Shown here: positions 1 to 10,774 of the stretch, piece by piece
Layout: each line of letters starts with the position of its first letter
How positions within the stretch are numbered: the stretch's first letter is position 1
NCBI GenBank assembly: GCA_002711265.1
Contig: PAGB01000047.1
Location: 1-61,515, forward strand
Source: Rhodospirillaceae bacterium
GTDB taxonomy: Bacteria > Pseudomonadota > Alphaproteobacteria > UBA7985
DNA: 61,515 nucleotides
Direction: 5' to 3'
The notes under the pieces: generated by a model
What the model was told of the DNA's origin: nothing
Seen by the model: the letters and a program-made list of their open reading frames with translations, nothing else
Databases searched by the model: none
Translations under genes and position numbers: made by a program

Positions 1-462
1 ACCATCACCGTCCAGCACCTCATGCTCAACCGCAACCACATGCTCGTGGGGGGCCTGCGACCGCACTACTACTGCCTGCCCGTGCTCAAGCGCGCGAGCC
101 ACCAGGACGCGCTGCTGCGGGCAGCGACCAGTGGTGATCCGCGCTTCTTTCTGGGCACCGACAGCGCCCCTCACCCGACACACCTCAAGGAAAACGCCTG
201 CGGCTGCGCGGGTGTGTTCTCGGCACCGAACGCGCTCGCCTGTCTGGCACAGACCTTCGAGGATGCCGATGCGCTGGATCGGTTGGAGGGTTTTGTCAGC
301 CGCTTCGGCGCAGGCTTCTACGGCCTGCCGGTCAGCGAGGCGCGCCTGACCCTCGAGCGCTGCGAAGCGCCCCTGCCCCCGCCCGACCCGATACAGGTCG
401 GGGACCGGAGCGTCACCGTCTTCGATCCCCTGCGCCCGGTGCACTGGCGCGTCCGACCCTGA
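1..462 (+). CDS. pyrC: Dihydroorotase, C-terminal part (gene enters from left edge)
   Basis: This is the end of a class II (PyrC-type) dihydroorotase, which cyclises carbamoyl-aspartate to dihydroorotate in pyrimidine synthesis. The frame is open from base 1, so the true start lies outside the window. The visible 153 residues include the conserved HLMLNRN and [13 protein letters not shown] segments and GTDSAPH, which carries the catalytic Asp and a substrate-contacting His. The C-terminal barrel end is complete. pyrE follows after 46 nt on the same strand, so the two probably form a pyrimidine operon. Identity is clear; only the N-terminal metal-binding half is missing because of the window edge. 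Confidence 0.95.
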   Translation, partial: TITVQHLMLNRNHMLVGGLRPHYYCLPVLKRASHQDALLRAATSGDPRFFLGTDSAPHPTHLKENACGCAGVFSAPNALACLAQTFEDADALDRLEGFVSRFGAGFYGLPVSEARLTLERCEAPLPPPDPIQVGDRSVTVFDPLRPVHWRVRP

Positions 463-508
463 ACCCCGCCGCGCGTGCCCGACAAGCCCGCCACTCAAGA
501 GGATCCCC

Positions 509-1216
509 ATGCAAGCTCCGGCCTTTATCGACCCCGCACTGATGGCACAGATCACCGCTCGGTCCCTGCTCGAGATCGGGGCGGTCAACTTCCGCGCTGA
601 CGAGCCCTACACCCTGACCAGCGGCATGAAATCGCCCGTGTACATCGACTGTCGCCGTCTGATTTCCTTCCCGCGGTTGCGGGCCACGCTGATGGACTTC
701 GCCGTCGCCACCCTGCAGCGCAACGTCGGGCTGGAGGCCTTTGACGCCATCGCGGGGGGCGAGACCGCGGGCATTCCCTTCACCGCCTGGATCGCCGAGC
801 GCATGGGGCTGCCGATGAACTACGTGCGCAAGAAGCCCAAGGGCTTTGGCCGCGATGCGCAGATCGAGGGTGCGCCTGTGGCGGGCAAGCGGGTGCTGCT
901 GGTCGAGGACCTGACCACCGACGGCGGTTCGAAGTTCCGCTTCATCGACGCCATCCGGGCCGCCGAAGGCGAGTGCGCCCACACCTTCGTGCTGTTCTTC
1001 TACGACATTTTCGAACAGACCCGCCCGGCGCTTGCAGCCCACGGGGTGAGCCTGCACGCGCTGGCGACCTGGCGCGATGTCCTGGCTGAGGCACGGGCGC
1101 AGCAGGCGTTTGACAAGATCACGCTGGATCAGGTCGAGGCCTTCCTCGGCGACCCGCTGGGCTGGTCCGCTGAGCGCGGGGGCGTGGGCGAGCTGGGAAT
1201 CCCGGGCGCGTCCTAG
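509..1216 (+). CDS. pyrE: Orotate phosphoribosyltransferase
   Basis: Converts orotate and PRPP to orotidine 5'-phosphate in the cytosol. The 235-residue length fits the family. The PRPP-binding signature [14 protein letters not shown] lies at about residues 128-141, and the N-terminal [14 protein letters not shown] segment is typical of PyrE. The ATG at 509 has an AAGAGG ribosome-binding sequence about 8 nt upstream. It sits 46 nt behind pyrC, consistent with co-transcription. A weak GC hairpin at 1257-1276 separates it from the convergent permease gene. Confidence 0.97.
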   Translation: MQAPAFIDPALMAQITARSLLEIGAVNFRADEPYTLTSGMKSPVYIDCRRLISFPRLRATLMDFAVATLQRNVGLEAFDAIAGGETAGIPFTAWIAERMGLPMNYVRKKPKGFGRDAQIEGAPVAGKRVLLVEDLTTDGGSKFRFIDAIRAAEGECAHTFVLFFYDIFEQTRPALAAHGVSLHALATWRDVLAEARAQQAFDKITLDQVEAFLGDPLGWSAERGGVGELGIPGAS

Positions 1217-1280
1217 CGCCTTGCCCTGCCCTACCCTGCCGATTGCTTTCGGCGAGCCGGCCCCGTCACAGGCCGGGACC

Positions 1281-2321
1281 TCAGCCGAAGGGCTGAAAAC
1301 GCAGCACCAGCCACACGGTCAGCGGCGCCGACCCCACACTGATCAGTGTCATCACCGCCAGCGCGAGCGACACCGGCTGATCCTGTCCATAGCGCGTGGC
1401 GATGGCCGACAGCATGCCACCGGTAGGCAGGCAGGCGATGATCAGACAGGCGTGGATCACCACTGGATTGGCCGGTAGCCAGCCCAACGCCTTCCAGCCC
1501 AGCATGACCACCCAGAATGCGCCCAGCACGATCAGCGGGTGGAGCAGCATCTTGACGGTCACGGCGGCTGCGATCCGGTTCAGACTGGCGCTGAGGTCGG
1601 TGCCGTAGAGACTGGCCCCGACGAAGAACAGCGCCAAACCGCCAGCGCTCCCCGCTAGCAGAGCCACGCCCCGCTCGACCGGCCCCGGCACAGCAACCGG
1701 AAGCCCGGCGAAGGCCAACCCCAGCAGCGTTGCGACCACGATCGGGTTGCGGGCAACCCCGCCGATCACCCGGAGCATTCGCTGAGCCGGGCGGTCAGAC
1801 AAGCCCGCATCGCCCCGCGCGGTACCCGACTGATCAGCGCTGCCTTGACCCGCGTGCACCCGGCTGCGCCCGAGGTCGGCAAGCAGCAGGGCCAGCGGGA
1901 TAATGAGCAGGTTCTCGACCAGCAGCTGCTGGGCGATGGTCGCCAGCGCCAGTGTGCCGAACAGCGCGGTGACCAGCGGCATGCCGATCATAATGCCATT
2001 GGACATGGACCCCACCAGCGCCAGCAGTGCCGCCGGCGTCGGCCCTTCCCCACCCGGCCCCCGCACCAGCACGTAGGTCAGCAGAAACGACAGCAGGGAA
2101 GCCAGCGTGAAGGCTAAGACAAAGCCACCGTGAAACACGGCGCCAAAGTCCTGCACGCTAATGCCGGCGAAAATCGCCGCTGGAATGGCAAAGTTACGGA
2201 CAAACGCGCCAACCCCGGGGATGGCTGCACGCGGGAACCAACCCCGCCAGACGGCGAGGAAACCCAGCGCGATCACCGCGGCCAGCGGCAGGGTCACGCC
2301 GAGGATGGCGAGAAACGTCAC
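1281..2321 (-). CDS. AEC family permease (auxin efflux carrier-like)
   Basis: A 346-residue integral membrane protein with about ten hydrophobic segments and the AEC family layout, including the conserved SNGIMIGMPL segment and a polar central linker at about residues 150-185. Members export or import small organic acids such as malonate or malate; the substrate here cannot be read from sequence. The start is GTG at 2321 with GGAGG about 13 nt upstream, a slightly long spacing. It lies downstream of acetyl-CoA synthetase on the same strand, separated by 334 nt, so a separate promoter is likely. A role in organic acid transport linked to acetate use is only inference. Confidence 0.85.
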   Translation of the reverse strand: MTFLAILGVTLPLAAVIALGFLAVWRGWFPRAAIPGVGAFVRNFAIPAAIFAGISVQDFGAVFHGGFVLAFTLASLLSFLLTYVLVRGPGGEGPTPAALLALVGSMSNGIMIGMPLVTALFGTLALATIAQQLLVENLLIIPLALLLADLGRSRVHAGQGSADQSGTARGDAGLSDRPAQRMLRVIGGVARNPIVVATLLGLAFAGLPVAVPGPVERGVALLAGSAGGLALFFVGASLYGTDLSASLNRIAAAVTVKMLLHPLIVLGAFWVVMLGWKALGWLPANPVVIHACLIIACLPTGGMLSAIATRYGQDQPVSLALAVMTLISVGSAPLTVWLVLRFQPFG

Positions 2322-2655
2322 GGTAGAACAGCCCTCCTTCGGCGGTTTAGCGGGGTGCTGACAAGGCTCTTAGCCTCAACCCGACGCGGGGCCAACCGCG
2401 TTCGAGCCTCAAGCCCCTTAAATCCGGGGTTCAGCCTGCCTGAACCCCTGCCACGTGGCGAACGCGGGGGGAGCGGGGTCAGGGCTGGCGCGCCGCGCCA
2501 TCGCCAACGGCGGCGCACCGCGGCCTTGACCCGGCGATGGGGCAGCGCCCCAGAAACGAGGGTCGAGACGGCGCGCCGCGGCGCGAGACGCTGGCAAGGC
2601 GCCGGACCGCAGCGCGGTCGGTCCGGTTGAGCGCTTTCGGAGGCGCCAGCGCAGT
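2322..2655. other. Non-coding gap between acs and the AEC permease
   Basis: GC-rich 334-nt spacer with no convincing gene. It contains an 8-bp perfect hairpin at 2426-2448 (GGGGTTCA / TGAACCCC, 7-nt loop) and several short GC palindromes around 2555-2620. The hairpin could end acs transcription on the minus strand, but no clear U-tract follows it. The promoter of the AEC permease gene should lie here; no strong sigma-70 boxes stand out. Confidence 0.5.
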
Positions 2656-4623
<1,968 letters not shown>

Positions 4624-4769
4624 GCGACGAGGCTTTCTGGCTGCTGGTCTTACGATCTTGAGGTCTGTGGTTCTTGTTGCGGTCTGCGGAGATCGTCAGG
4701 ACGGCAGACGCGCGCGCCCATCTGACCCCAGGGCGCGGGCGCGATCAAGCCCCGTCGGACCGCCGCGCC

Positions 4770-5678
4770 TCAGCCGCCACCGCTGCGGAGGTCCTCGATC
4801 AGGCTCAGTTGCGCCATCCGGTCCTCGAACCAGAGCTGATCAGCCCCCCAGCTGACTGAAAACCCACCGTAGAGCCAGGCAAAATCCAGCGCTTCGCCGG
4901 GGCTGCGGACGGCGCTATCCGTTTCCTGTCCAGCCCCCCGGCTCGTGGAGACTGCAGCGATGGCCTCGGCCAGACGCAGTATGCGCGCCGGATCGGCGAC
5001 CCGGCCGGGCTGATCGATGGGGTTGAAGAACAGGTTGGCGAAATCATAGCCCGGGTGGCCGACATAGCCCTTGGGGTCGATCACCACCCAGCCGCCACTT
5101 CGGTCCCTTTGTCCGGGGTTGTGCATCAGATTGCCGTGGTGGATATCCCCGTGCAGGGGCAGCGGCGCCGGGCCTTCGAGGTCAAAGCCGGCGGCAAAGG
5201 CCCGCCAGCGCGCCAACCGCTCACTCCGGGCGAGCGGCAGCCCGAACACGTGCTCCCGGACATCGGTCAGCGGGATCAAACCGGCGGGCACCGGCCTGCC
5301 CTCACCAGCCCGCAGCGCGCGCCGCGCCTGCCGGTGCAGCCGGTCGGTGGTCGTCACCAGAATGTCGAAGGCACGGGCATCGTCAAAATCGTCGAGGTTG
5401 CCCAGCGCCGGGCGCTGATCCAGCCGCGGCATCATGATGGCGTCGGCGTCGCGGCGCAGCACCCGCACCGCGCCCTCGCCGGCCCACCATTCGAGCAGCG
5501 CCATGCCGGGGCGTTCGTCGCTGCCGGGTTTGGCGACCTTGAGCATGGCGGCAGCGGTGTCAAAGGCCCCGTCCTCGCAGCGGACAGGCACCAGCCACGA
5601 GGACCCGGTCTCGACCGGCTCTCCATCAAGCTTCAAATCCCATTTGGTTATCCGAGACCCTACAAATTCAGCCAGCAT
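4770..5678 (-). CDS. APH(6)/Hur-type small-molecule kinase
   Basis: About 302 residues of the aminoglycoside/hydroxyurea phosphotransferase family (protein-kinase-like fold). The Brenner loop LHGDIHHGNLM and the metal-binding VIDPKGYVGHPGYD segment are both present. Family members phosphorylate streptomycin or hydroxyurea, but chromosomal homologues often have unknown substrates, so resistance should not be assumed. I choose ATG 5678 because GAGAGG sits just upstream; an in-frame GTG at 5690 is the alternative. The start lies inside the last codons of the upstream LysR gene (11-nt overlap), suggesting translational coupling to it. Confidence 0.85.
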   Translation of the reverse strand: MLAEFVGSRITKWDLKLDGEPVETGSSWLVPVRCEDGAFDTAAAMLKVAKPGSDERPGMALLEWWAGEGAVRVLRRDADAIMMPRLDQRPALGNLDDFDDARAFDILVTTTDRLHRQARRALRAGEGRPVPAGLIPLTDVREHVFGLPLARSERLARWRAFAAGFDLEGPAPLPLHGDIHHGNLMHNPGQRDRSGGWVVIDPKGYVGHPGYDFANLFFNPIDQPGRVADPARILRLAEAIAAVSTSRGAGQETDSAVRSPGEALDFAWLYGGFSVSWGADQLWFEDRMAQLSLIEDLRSGGG

Positions 5679-6579
5679 TGGCCCTCTCACCCGTGCGTTC
5701 AGCCACTACAAATGTATGGAGAATCAAGTCTGCCAGCGCGTCGTACACCAGACGGATCTTGGCACTGGTATGCAGTTCACGATGGGTCACGAGCCAGATC
5801 GGAAAAGTCAGGGGCGATGCATTGCGCAGCACACGCACCATGTTGGGAGACTGATCGCCGATGTGGCGGCTCATGAGGCACAGACCAAGGCCTTCCTGCG
5901 CCATAGCCCATGCCACCGGACCGCTGAGGGTGTCGTGAAAGAAATTCTTGGCTGTCAGCTCAACGCCATAGCCCTTCATGACAGCCATCATGCGCGCCGG
6001 ATCCCCGAACGAGATGAACCGATGCCCCTTCAAGCCTGACGAGACGCTCGGTTCTCCGAAGGCGTCGATATACGATTGCGCGGCATAGACCCCCGCACTG
6101 CTTTCCGCCACCAACCGCGCGATCAGGTCCCCCTGCTCCGGACGGGCGTGACGAATCGCGATGTCAGCCTCGCGTCGCTGCAAGTTCTGAATATCGTCGC
6201 TGGCGACGATCTCAAGCCGCAGCCCCGGAGCCTTGCGGGCAATCTGCGCGATGATGCGCGGCAGGTCGTAGAGCGAGAGCATATCGCTGGCGGTGATCTT
6301 GACCGTGCCTGCAATGTCATCCGAATGCCGCGATGCCGCGAGGCTCAGCAGTTCCGCCGCCTTTGACATGGCGCCTGCTTGCTCGAACAGAGCCGTCCCC
6401 GTTGGGGTCAGCGTAAGGCGCCGTCCCTCGCGCTCAAACAGCACGACCCCCAGTTGCGCTTCGAGGGCCTCAACCTTCCGTCCAATCGTTGGCTGAGTCT
6501 GGCCCAGCGCCCGAGCAGCACCCGACAGCGAGCCAGATCGAACTGTAGCCACAAAAGCCCTTACGTGATTCCAGTCCAT
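5668..6579 (-). CDS. LysR family transcriptional regulator
   Basis: A 303-residue regulator starting MDWNHVRAF. It has an N-terminal winged helix-turn-helix (GSLSGAARALGQTQPTIGRK) and a C-terminal effector-binding domain of the periplasmic-binding fold. An in-frame upstream start at 6603 would add eight residues, but the family usually begins at the DW.HVRAF motif. It is divergent from an interrupted methyltransferase gene and overlaps the downstream kinase gene by 11 nt. LysR proteins usually control the divergent gene, so the methyltransferase was probably the original target. The inducer is unknown. Confidence 0.93.
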   Translation of the reverse strand: MDWNHVRAFVATVRSGSLSGAARALGQTQPTIGRKVEALEAQLGVVLFEREGRRLTLTPTGTALFEQAGAMSKAAELLSLAASRHSDDIAGTVKITASDMLSLYDLPRIIAQIARKAPGLRLEIVASDDIQNLQRREADIAIRHARPEQGDLIARLVAESSAGVYAAQSYIDAFGEPSVSSGLKGHRFISFGDPARMMAVMKGYGVELTAKNFFHDTLSGPVAWAMAQEGLGLCLMSRHIGDQSPNMVRVLRNASPLTFPIWLVTHRELHTSAKIRLVYDALADLILHTFVVAERTGERANAG

Positions 6580-6713
6580 GAGCCAGCCCCCGCATCTATA
6601 CAAATATTTATAACGCTTCAGTGAATTTCTGCAATTTTTGTATAATCCAGAACGGACTAGAACGGCAGCATTCGTCCGAACGACACACCATCAACAGACA
6701 GAGAACCCCTCCC

Positions 6714-7364
6714 GTGACCAACCTAGCGACATTCTGGAACAAGATTGCCACCAAGTACGCGCAGGATCCGGTGCTCGATGAAGCTGCCTATAACTTCACC
6801 TGCGAGCGCTCGATCAGTTACCTCCAACCCGGGTTCCGCGCCCTCGAAATCGGGTGCGGCACAGGGCCGACCGCGATCCGGCTCCGACCGCACGTCAGCG
6901 CCTTCGAAGCGACAGATATTTCCCCAGCGATGATCGACATTGCCCAAGGGCGACAAGCCGGAGCCGCTCCCGATCACCAAGTGACGTTTCGGGTTGCCAG
7001 CGCACCCGACAGCTTTGCCGACGACACTTCATAAGACGCGGTCTTCGCGCATAGCCTGCTGCATCTGATCCCCGACCCCGAAGCCCTGTTCGCGCGCGTG
7101 GCGAAGGCCGTCCCGGCCGGGGGATACTTTATCAGCAAAACCCCGTGCCTGGGCGCAAGGGGCATGGCGCTCCAGGGCGCCGCGATGCGAGTGATGATCC
7201 CGCTGATGCAGTTGACCGGGAAGGCGCCCCCAGTGATCCGCTTCTTTTCGACCGAAGGGCTCGAAGCCGCCATCACCCGGGCGGGCTTTGAGGTCGTGGA
7301 AGCGGGCAGTTTCCCGGGCGGTAAACCGCCATCGCACTACATTGTCGCCCGCCGCTCCAGCTGA
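6714..7364 (+). pseudogene. Class I SAM-dependent methyltransferase interrupted by an in-frame TAA
   Basis: The reading frame runs from GTG 6714 (MTNLATFWNKIATKYAQ) to 7364 but is broken by TAA at 7032-7034. Both halves are in the same frame and together form one class I methyltransferase of about 215 residues. The SAM-binding ALEIGCGTGPTAIRL motif I and FEATDISPAMI motif II precede the stop; the core strand DAVFAHSLLHLIPDP starts at the next codon. The stop falls where relatives have S-[FY]-D, so a single TAC/TAT to TAA change would explain it. It is divergent from lysR. A sequencing error or stop-codon readthrough cannot be excluded. Confidence 0.85.
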
Positions 7365-7394
7365 CTGACGGCAAAAGACGGCATTCGACGCATT

Positions 7395-9440
7395 TCAGGC
7401 GTTGCGCCGCTTGCCCGTCACCAGGTCGAGCACCCGCGCGCCCGCGTCGAGTACTTTGGTCCCGGGGCCGAAGATCGCCGCCACCCCCGCCGCTTCCAGC
7501 GCCGCGTGGTCCTGCTCCGGGATGACCCCGCCGCAGATAACGATGATGTCCTCGCGTCCCGCCGCGCCCAGCGCTTCGATCAGCGCTGGCAGCAGGGTCT
7601 TGTGCCCGGCGGCCAGCGACGACACGCCAACGACATGGGCGCCAGCCTCGATCGCCTGCGCCGCCGCCTCCTCCGGGGTCTGGAACAGGGCCGAAGTCTC
7701 AACCGCATAGCCAAAGTCGAGGAAGGCCGAAGCAATCACCCGCGCGCCGCGGTCGTGCCCGTCCTGACCCAGCTTGGCCATGAAGAGCCGTGGGGGCTCG
7801 TCCAGCGCCGCGACCCGCGCGATCAGGGTCTGCAGCTGCGGGTCCTGCCCCAGCGCCTCACCATAGACCCCGCGCACCAGCGCCGGGCTGCCGTCGTGCT
7901 CATTGAAGACCGCGCGCAGGCGGTCGCTGACCTCGCCCACCGTCGCCCGGGCGCGCATGGCCTCGACCGAGGCCGCCAGCAGATTGCCCCCGTCCTGCGC
8001 CGCACGCGCCAAAGCCCCCAGGCTCGCCTCGACCCGCTGCGCATCGCGGCCAGCGCGCAGGGCGTCGAGCCGCTCGATCTGCGCCTGCCGGACGGCGTGG
8101 TTGTCGATATCCAGCACGTCCACGGGGTCGCTTTCCTCGCGCTGGAAGCGGTTGACCCCGACGATAACCTGCTCCCCGGTGTCGATGGCTGCCTGCTGCC
8201 GGATTGCTTCAGTCTCGATCTGTGCCTTGGGCCAGCCCGCCTCGATGGCTCTGGTCATGCCGCCCACGGTCTCGACTTCCTCGATCAGCGCCCAGGCCTG
8301 CTCGGCCAGATCAGCTGTCAGCCGCTCGACGTAGTAGGACCCGGCCAGCGGGTCGACCACGTCGGTAACCCCGGTTTCGTGGGCGAGGATCAGCTGGGTA
8401 TTGCGGGCAATGCGGGCGCTGAATTCCGTGGGCAGCGCCAGGGCCTCATCGAAGGAATTGGTGTGCAGGCTCTGGGTACCGCCAAGCACGGCGCTCATAG
8501 CCTCAAAGGCCGTGCGCACGATGTTGTTGTAGGGGTCCTGAGCCTGCAGCGACACGCCGGAGGTCTGGCAATGGGTGCGCAGCATCAGCGATTTGGGGTT
8601 CTGCGGGCCGAATTCCGCCATGATCCGCGACCACAGCAGCCGGGCTGCCCGCAGCTTTGCGGCCTCGGCGAAGAAATCCATGCCGATGCCAAAGAAGAAC
8701 GACAGGCGCGGGGCAAAGGCGTCCACGTCCAGCCCGCGCGCCAGCGCCGCACGAACGTACTCACGCCCGTCGGCGAGGGTGAAGGCCAGCTCCTGCACCA
8801 GCGAGGCCCCGGCTTCCTGCATATGGTAGCCGGAGATCGAGATCGAGTTGAAGCGCGGCATAGCCTTGGCCGTGTAGGCGATGATGTCGCCGACGATGCG
8901 CAGGCTGGGCTGGGGGGGATAGATGAAGGTGTTGCGGACCATGAACTCCTTGAGGATGTCGTTCTGGATGGTCCCGGCCAGTTCGGCCTGATCCGCGCCC
9001 TGCTCTTCCCCGGCGACGATGAAGGCCGCCAGCACCGGCAGCACCGCACCGTTCATGGTCATGGACACCGAGACGTCGCGCAGGGCGATGCCGTCGAACA
9101 GTCGCCCCATGTCCTCAACGCTGTCGATCGCGACCCCGGCCTTGCCGACATCACCGCGCACCCGCGGGTGATCGCTGTCATAACCGCGATGGGTGGCGAG
9201 GTCGAAGGCGACCGACAGACCGCGCTGACCGCCCTCGAGCGCCTGGCGGTAGAAAGCGTTGCTCTCCTCGGCGGTCGAAAACCCGGCGTACTGGCGGATC
9301 GTCCAGGGCCGCTGGGTGTACATGGAGGCGTAGGGACCGCGCACAAAGGGCGCCTGCCCCGGCTGGCTGTCGAGATGATCGACGCCGTCGAGGTCGGCGG
9401 CGGTGTACAAGGTTTTGCGGTCGTCGCGTTTATCAGACAT
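7395..9440 (-). CDS. scpA: Methylmalonyl-CoA mutase (adenosylcobalamin-dependent)
   Basis: Interconverts (R)-methylmalonyl-CoA and succinyl-CoA using adenosylcobalamin. The 681-residue chain has the N-terminal substrate barrel ([18 protein letters not shown] near residue 45, then [16 protein letters not shown]) and the C-terminal B12-binding domain. Its DxHxxG motif, GQDGHDRGA, carries the cobalt-ligating His, and it also has GVSSLAAGH and VICGGVIP. It appears to be the single-chain bacterial type. It lies back to back with a cobalamin riboswitch at about 9605-9830 that controls a metal transporter, tying B12 demand to supply. No MeaB chaperone or epimerase is in the window. Confidence 0.96.
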   Translation of the reverse strand: MSDKRDDRKTLYTAADLDGVDHLDSQPGQAPFVRGPYASMYTQRPWTIRQYAGFSTAEESNAFYRQALEGGQRGLSVAFDLATHRGYDSDHPRVRGDVGKAGVAIDSVEDMGRLFDGIALRDVSVSMTMNGAVLPVLAAFIVAGEEQGADQAELAGTIQNDILKEFMVRNTFIYPPQPSLRIVGDIIAYTAKAMPRFNSISISGYHMQEAGASLVQELAFTLADGREYVRAALARGLDVDAFAPRLSFFFGIGMDFFAEAAKLRAARLLWSRIMAEFGPQNPKSLMLRTHCQTSGVSLQAQDPYNNIVRTAFEAMSAVLGGTQSLHTNSFDEALALPTEFSARIARNTQLILAHETGVTDVVDPLAGSYYVERLTADLAEQAWALIEEVETVGGMTRAIEAGWPKAQIETEAIRQQAAIDTGEQVIVGVNRFQREESDPVDVLDIDNHAVRQAQIERLDALRAGRDAQRVEASLGALARAAQDGGNLLAASVEAMRARATVGEVSDRLRAVFNEHDGSPALVRGVYGEALGQDPQLQTLIARVAALDEPPRLFMAKLGQDGHDRGARVIASAFLDFGYAVETSALFQTPEEAAAQAIEAGAHVVGVSSLAAGHKTLLPALIEALGAAGREDIIVICGGVIPEQDHAALEAAGVAAIFGPGTKVLDAGARVLDLVTGKRRNA

Positions 9441-9604
9441 TGGTTGTTCGCCCGGGAAAGTCTGCGGTTGGGCCTAGCACAAGACCCCAGCAAGGCACAG
9501 GGGCAGCCCGAAAGACGCCTTTCACCACCGCCGGTCGCATTTTGTTGATTTATCGCCGCCTGCTCTCTTGCCGATGCCGGAGATCTGCGGCACAACGTCG
9601 CTTA

Positions 9605-9830
9605 CCTTTGGTGTCTCACACAGTCCAAGGCTGGAGACTTAATAGGGAACATCGGTGCGGCGTACCCAACAGGGACCAAATCCGAGGCTGTCCCCGCAAC
9701 TGTAAGCGGCGAGCGCAGCTCCACCATCGCCACTGACGTCCCTGCCCGATCCGGGCAGCGCGTTGGGAAGGCCGGAGCAAGAGCGCAAAGACCCGCGAGC
9801 CAGAAGACCTGCCAGGGTGCCGATCAACCT
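9605..9830 (+). promoter_or_regulatory. Cobalamin (AdoCbl) riboswitch
   Basis: Conserved blocks of the cobalamin riboswitch occur in order on the plus strand: AATAGGGAAC at 9641-9650, the B12 box region GCTGTCCCCGCAACTGTAAG beginning at 9678, GCCACTG at 9729-9735, TTGGGAAGGCC at 9763-9773, and GCGAGCCAGAAGACCTGCC at 9795-9813. These carry the J6/3, L5 and P3-P6 core of the fold. The element ends about 35 nt before the ATG of a 49-codon gene, consistent with translational or transcriptional shut-off when adenosylcobalamin is high. The transporter downstream is therefore predicted to supply cobalt or corrinoid. Exact outer stem limits are approximate. Confidence 0.95.
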
Positions 9831-9863
9831 TTTCCAAGGGCGGGTGACCCTGCAGGAGAGACC

Positions 9864-10013
9864 ATGACAACATTCGATGAACACGCCCGAGCTGCGTCCC
9901 GCGACCACACCGGTTTTGACCTGACCGGGCCGTCGCGCGCCCTGCTGCTGAGCGGTGCCGCAGCCCTTGCCGCCCTGTGCTGGTCCGGGCTCGCCCTGCT
10001 CATTCTTACCTGA
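9864..10013 (+). CDS. Small single-span membrane protein under riboswitch control
   Basis: A 49-residue gene starting ATG 9864 behind a strong AGGAGAG at 9854-9860. The N-terminal half is polar (MTTFDEHARAASRDHTGF) with two His residues. The C-terminal half, from about residue 27 to the end, is a continuous hydrophobic helix (ALLLSGAAALAALCWSGLAL). It is the first gene after the cobalamin riboswitch and stops 2 nt before the GTG I choose for the ABC ATPase, so it is translationally linked to the transporter. I do not recognise a family: it lacks the C-terminal His motif of CbtB. It may be an accessory subunit or a leader peptide. Confidence 0.7.
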   Translation: MTTFDEHARAASRDHTGFDLTGPSRALLLSGAAALAALCWSGLALLILT

Positions 10014-10015
10014 GG

Positions 10016-10774
10016 GTGCTTTCCGGCGAAGGCCTCGTGCTGGGCTACGGCAATGACGCCGTCGCCGGCGGGGTCGACTTTTCCCTTAGCGCGGGCGAGA
10101 TCCTCGCGGTCATCGGCTACAACGGCTCCGGTAAATCGACGCTGGTGAAGTCGATCCTCGGCGTGACGCCGCTGCTCGGCGGACGGCTGCGCTGGTCGGC
10201 GGGCGCGCCGCCTGCGCCGATTGGCTATCTGGGTCAGCTCAACGAATTCGACCGGCGCTTTCCCATGCGGGTCATAGACCTCGCCGCAACCGGTGGCTGG
10301 GCGGGTCTGGGCTTTTTTCAGGGTGCGGGTCGCGCCACACGCCGGGCGGCAGAGGCCGCGCTCGAGCAGGTCGGGCTGAGCGACGCGGCGACCCTGCCAC
10401 TGCATAAGCTCTCCGCAGGCCAGCTGCAGCGGGCGCTGTTCGCCCGCACCATCGTGCAGGATGCACGCCTGATCATCCTCGATGAGCCCTTCGCCGCCGT
10501 CGACCAGAGCACCGAGGCGGACCTGATGGCGCTGATCCTCGACTGGAGCCGACAAGGCCGCGCGCTGATGGTGGTCCTGCACAACCTCTCGGCCGTGCTT
10601 GAGCACTGTTCCGCCGCGCTGCTCATGGGGCGTGGGCGCAGCGTTTATGGACCAACGCGCGAGGTGCTGACCCCAGAGCGGCTGGTTGATCGGGGCTACA
10701 TGGCCGCCGATCAGGCTGCCCTGATCGCCGAAGCCTCATCCGCTGGCAGCGGGAAAGGGGACCGGCGTGCTTGA
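10016..10774 (+). CDS. Metal ABC transporter ATP-binding protein (ZnuC/AztA type, probable cobalt)
   Basis: The ATPase of a metal importer. The Walker A motif GYNGSGKST lies near residue 40, the signature LSAGQLQRA near residue 134 and Walker B LIILDEPFAAVD near residue 155; the switch His is in VVLHNLS. The fold matches the zinc/manganese cluster. I prefer GTG 10016, just after the small-protein stop, because the ABC fold begins there (LVLGYG). GTG 9977 is an in-frame alternative overlapping the small gene. It overlaps the permease gene by 8 nt. The upstream cobalamin riboswitch points to cobalt rather than zinc. Confidence 0.92.
   Translation: MLSGEGLVLGYGNDAVAGGVDFSLSAGEILAVIGYNGSGKSTLVKSILGVTPLLGGRLRWSAGAPPAPIGYLGQLNEFDRRFPMRVIDLAATGGWAGLGFFQGAGRATRRAAEAALEQVGLSDAATLPLHKLSAGQLQRALFARTIVQDARLIILDEPFAAVDQSTEADLMALILDWSRQGRALMVVLHNLSAVLEHCSAALLMGRGRSVYGPTREVLTPERLVDRGYMAADQAALIAEASSAGSGKGDRRA

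Noticed and set aside
7506-9548. 680-codon open frame antisense to methylmalonyl-CoA mutase
   Set aside because: A shadow of the mutase; the product is rich in Arg, Gln, Gly and His with no fold signature.
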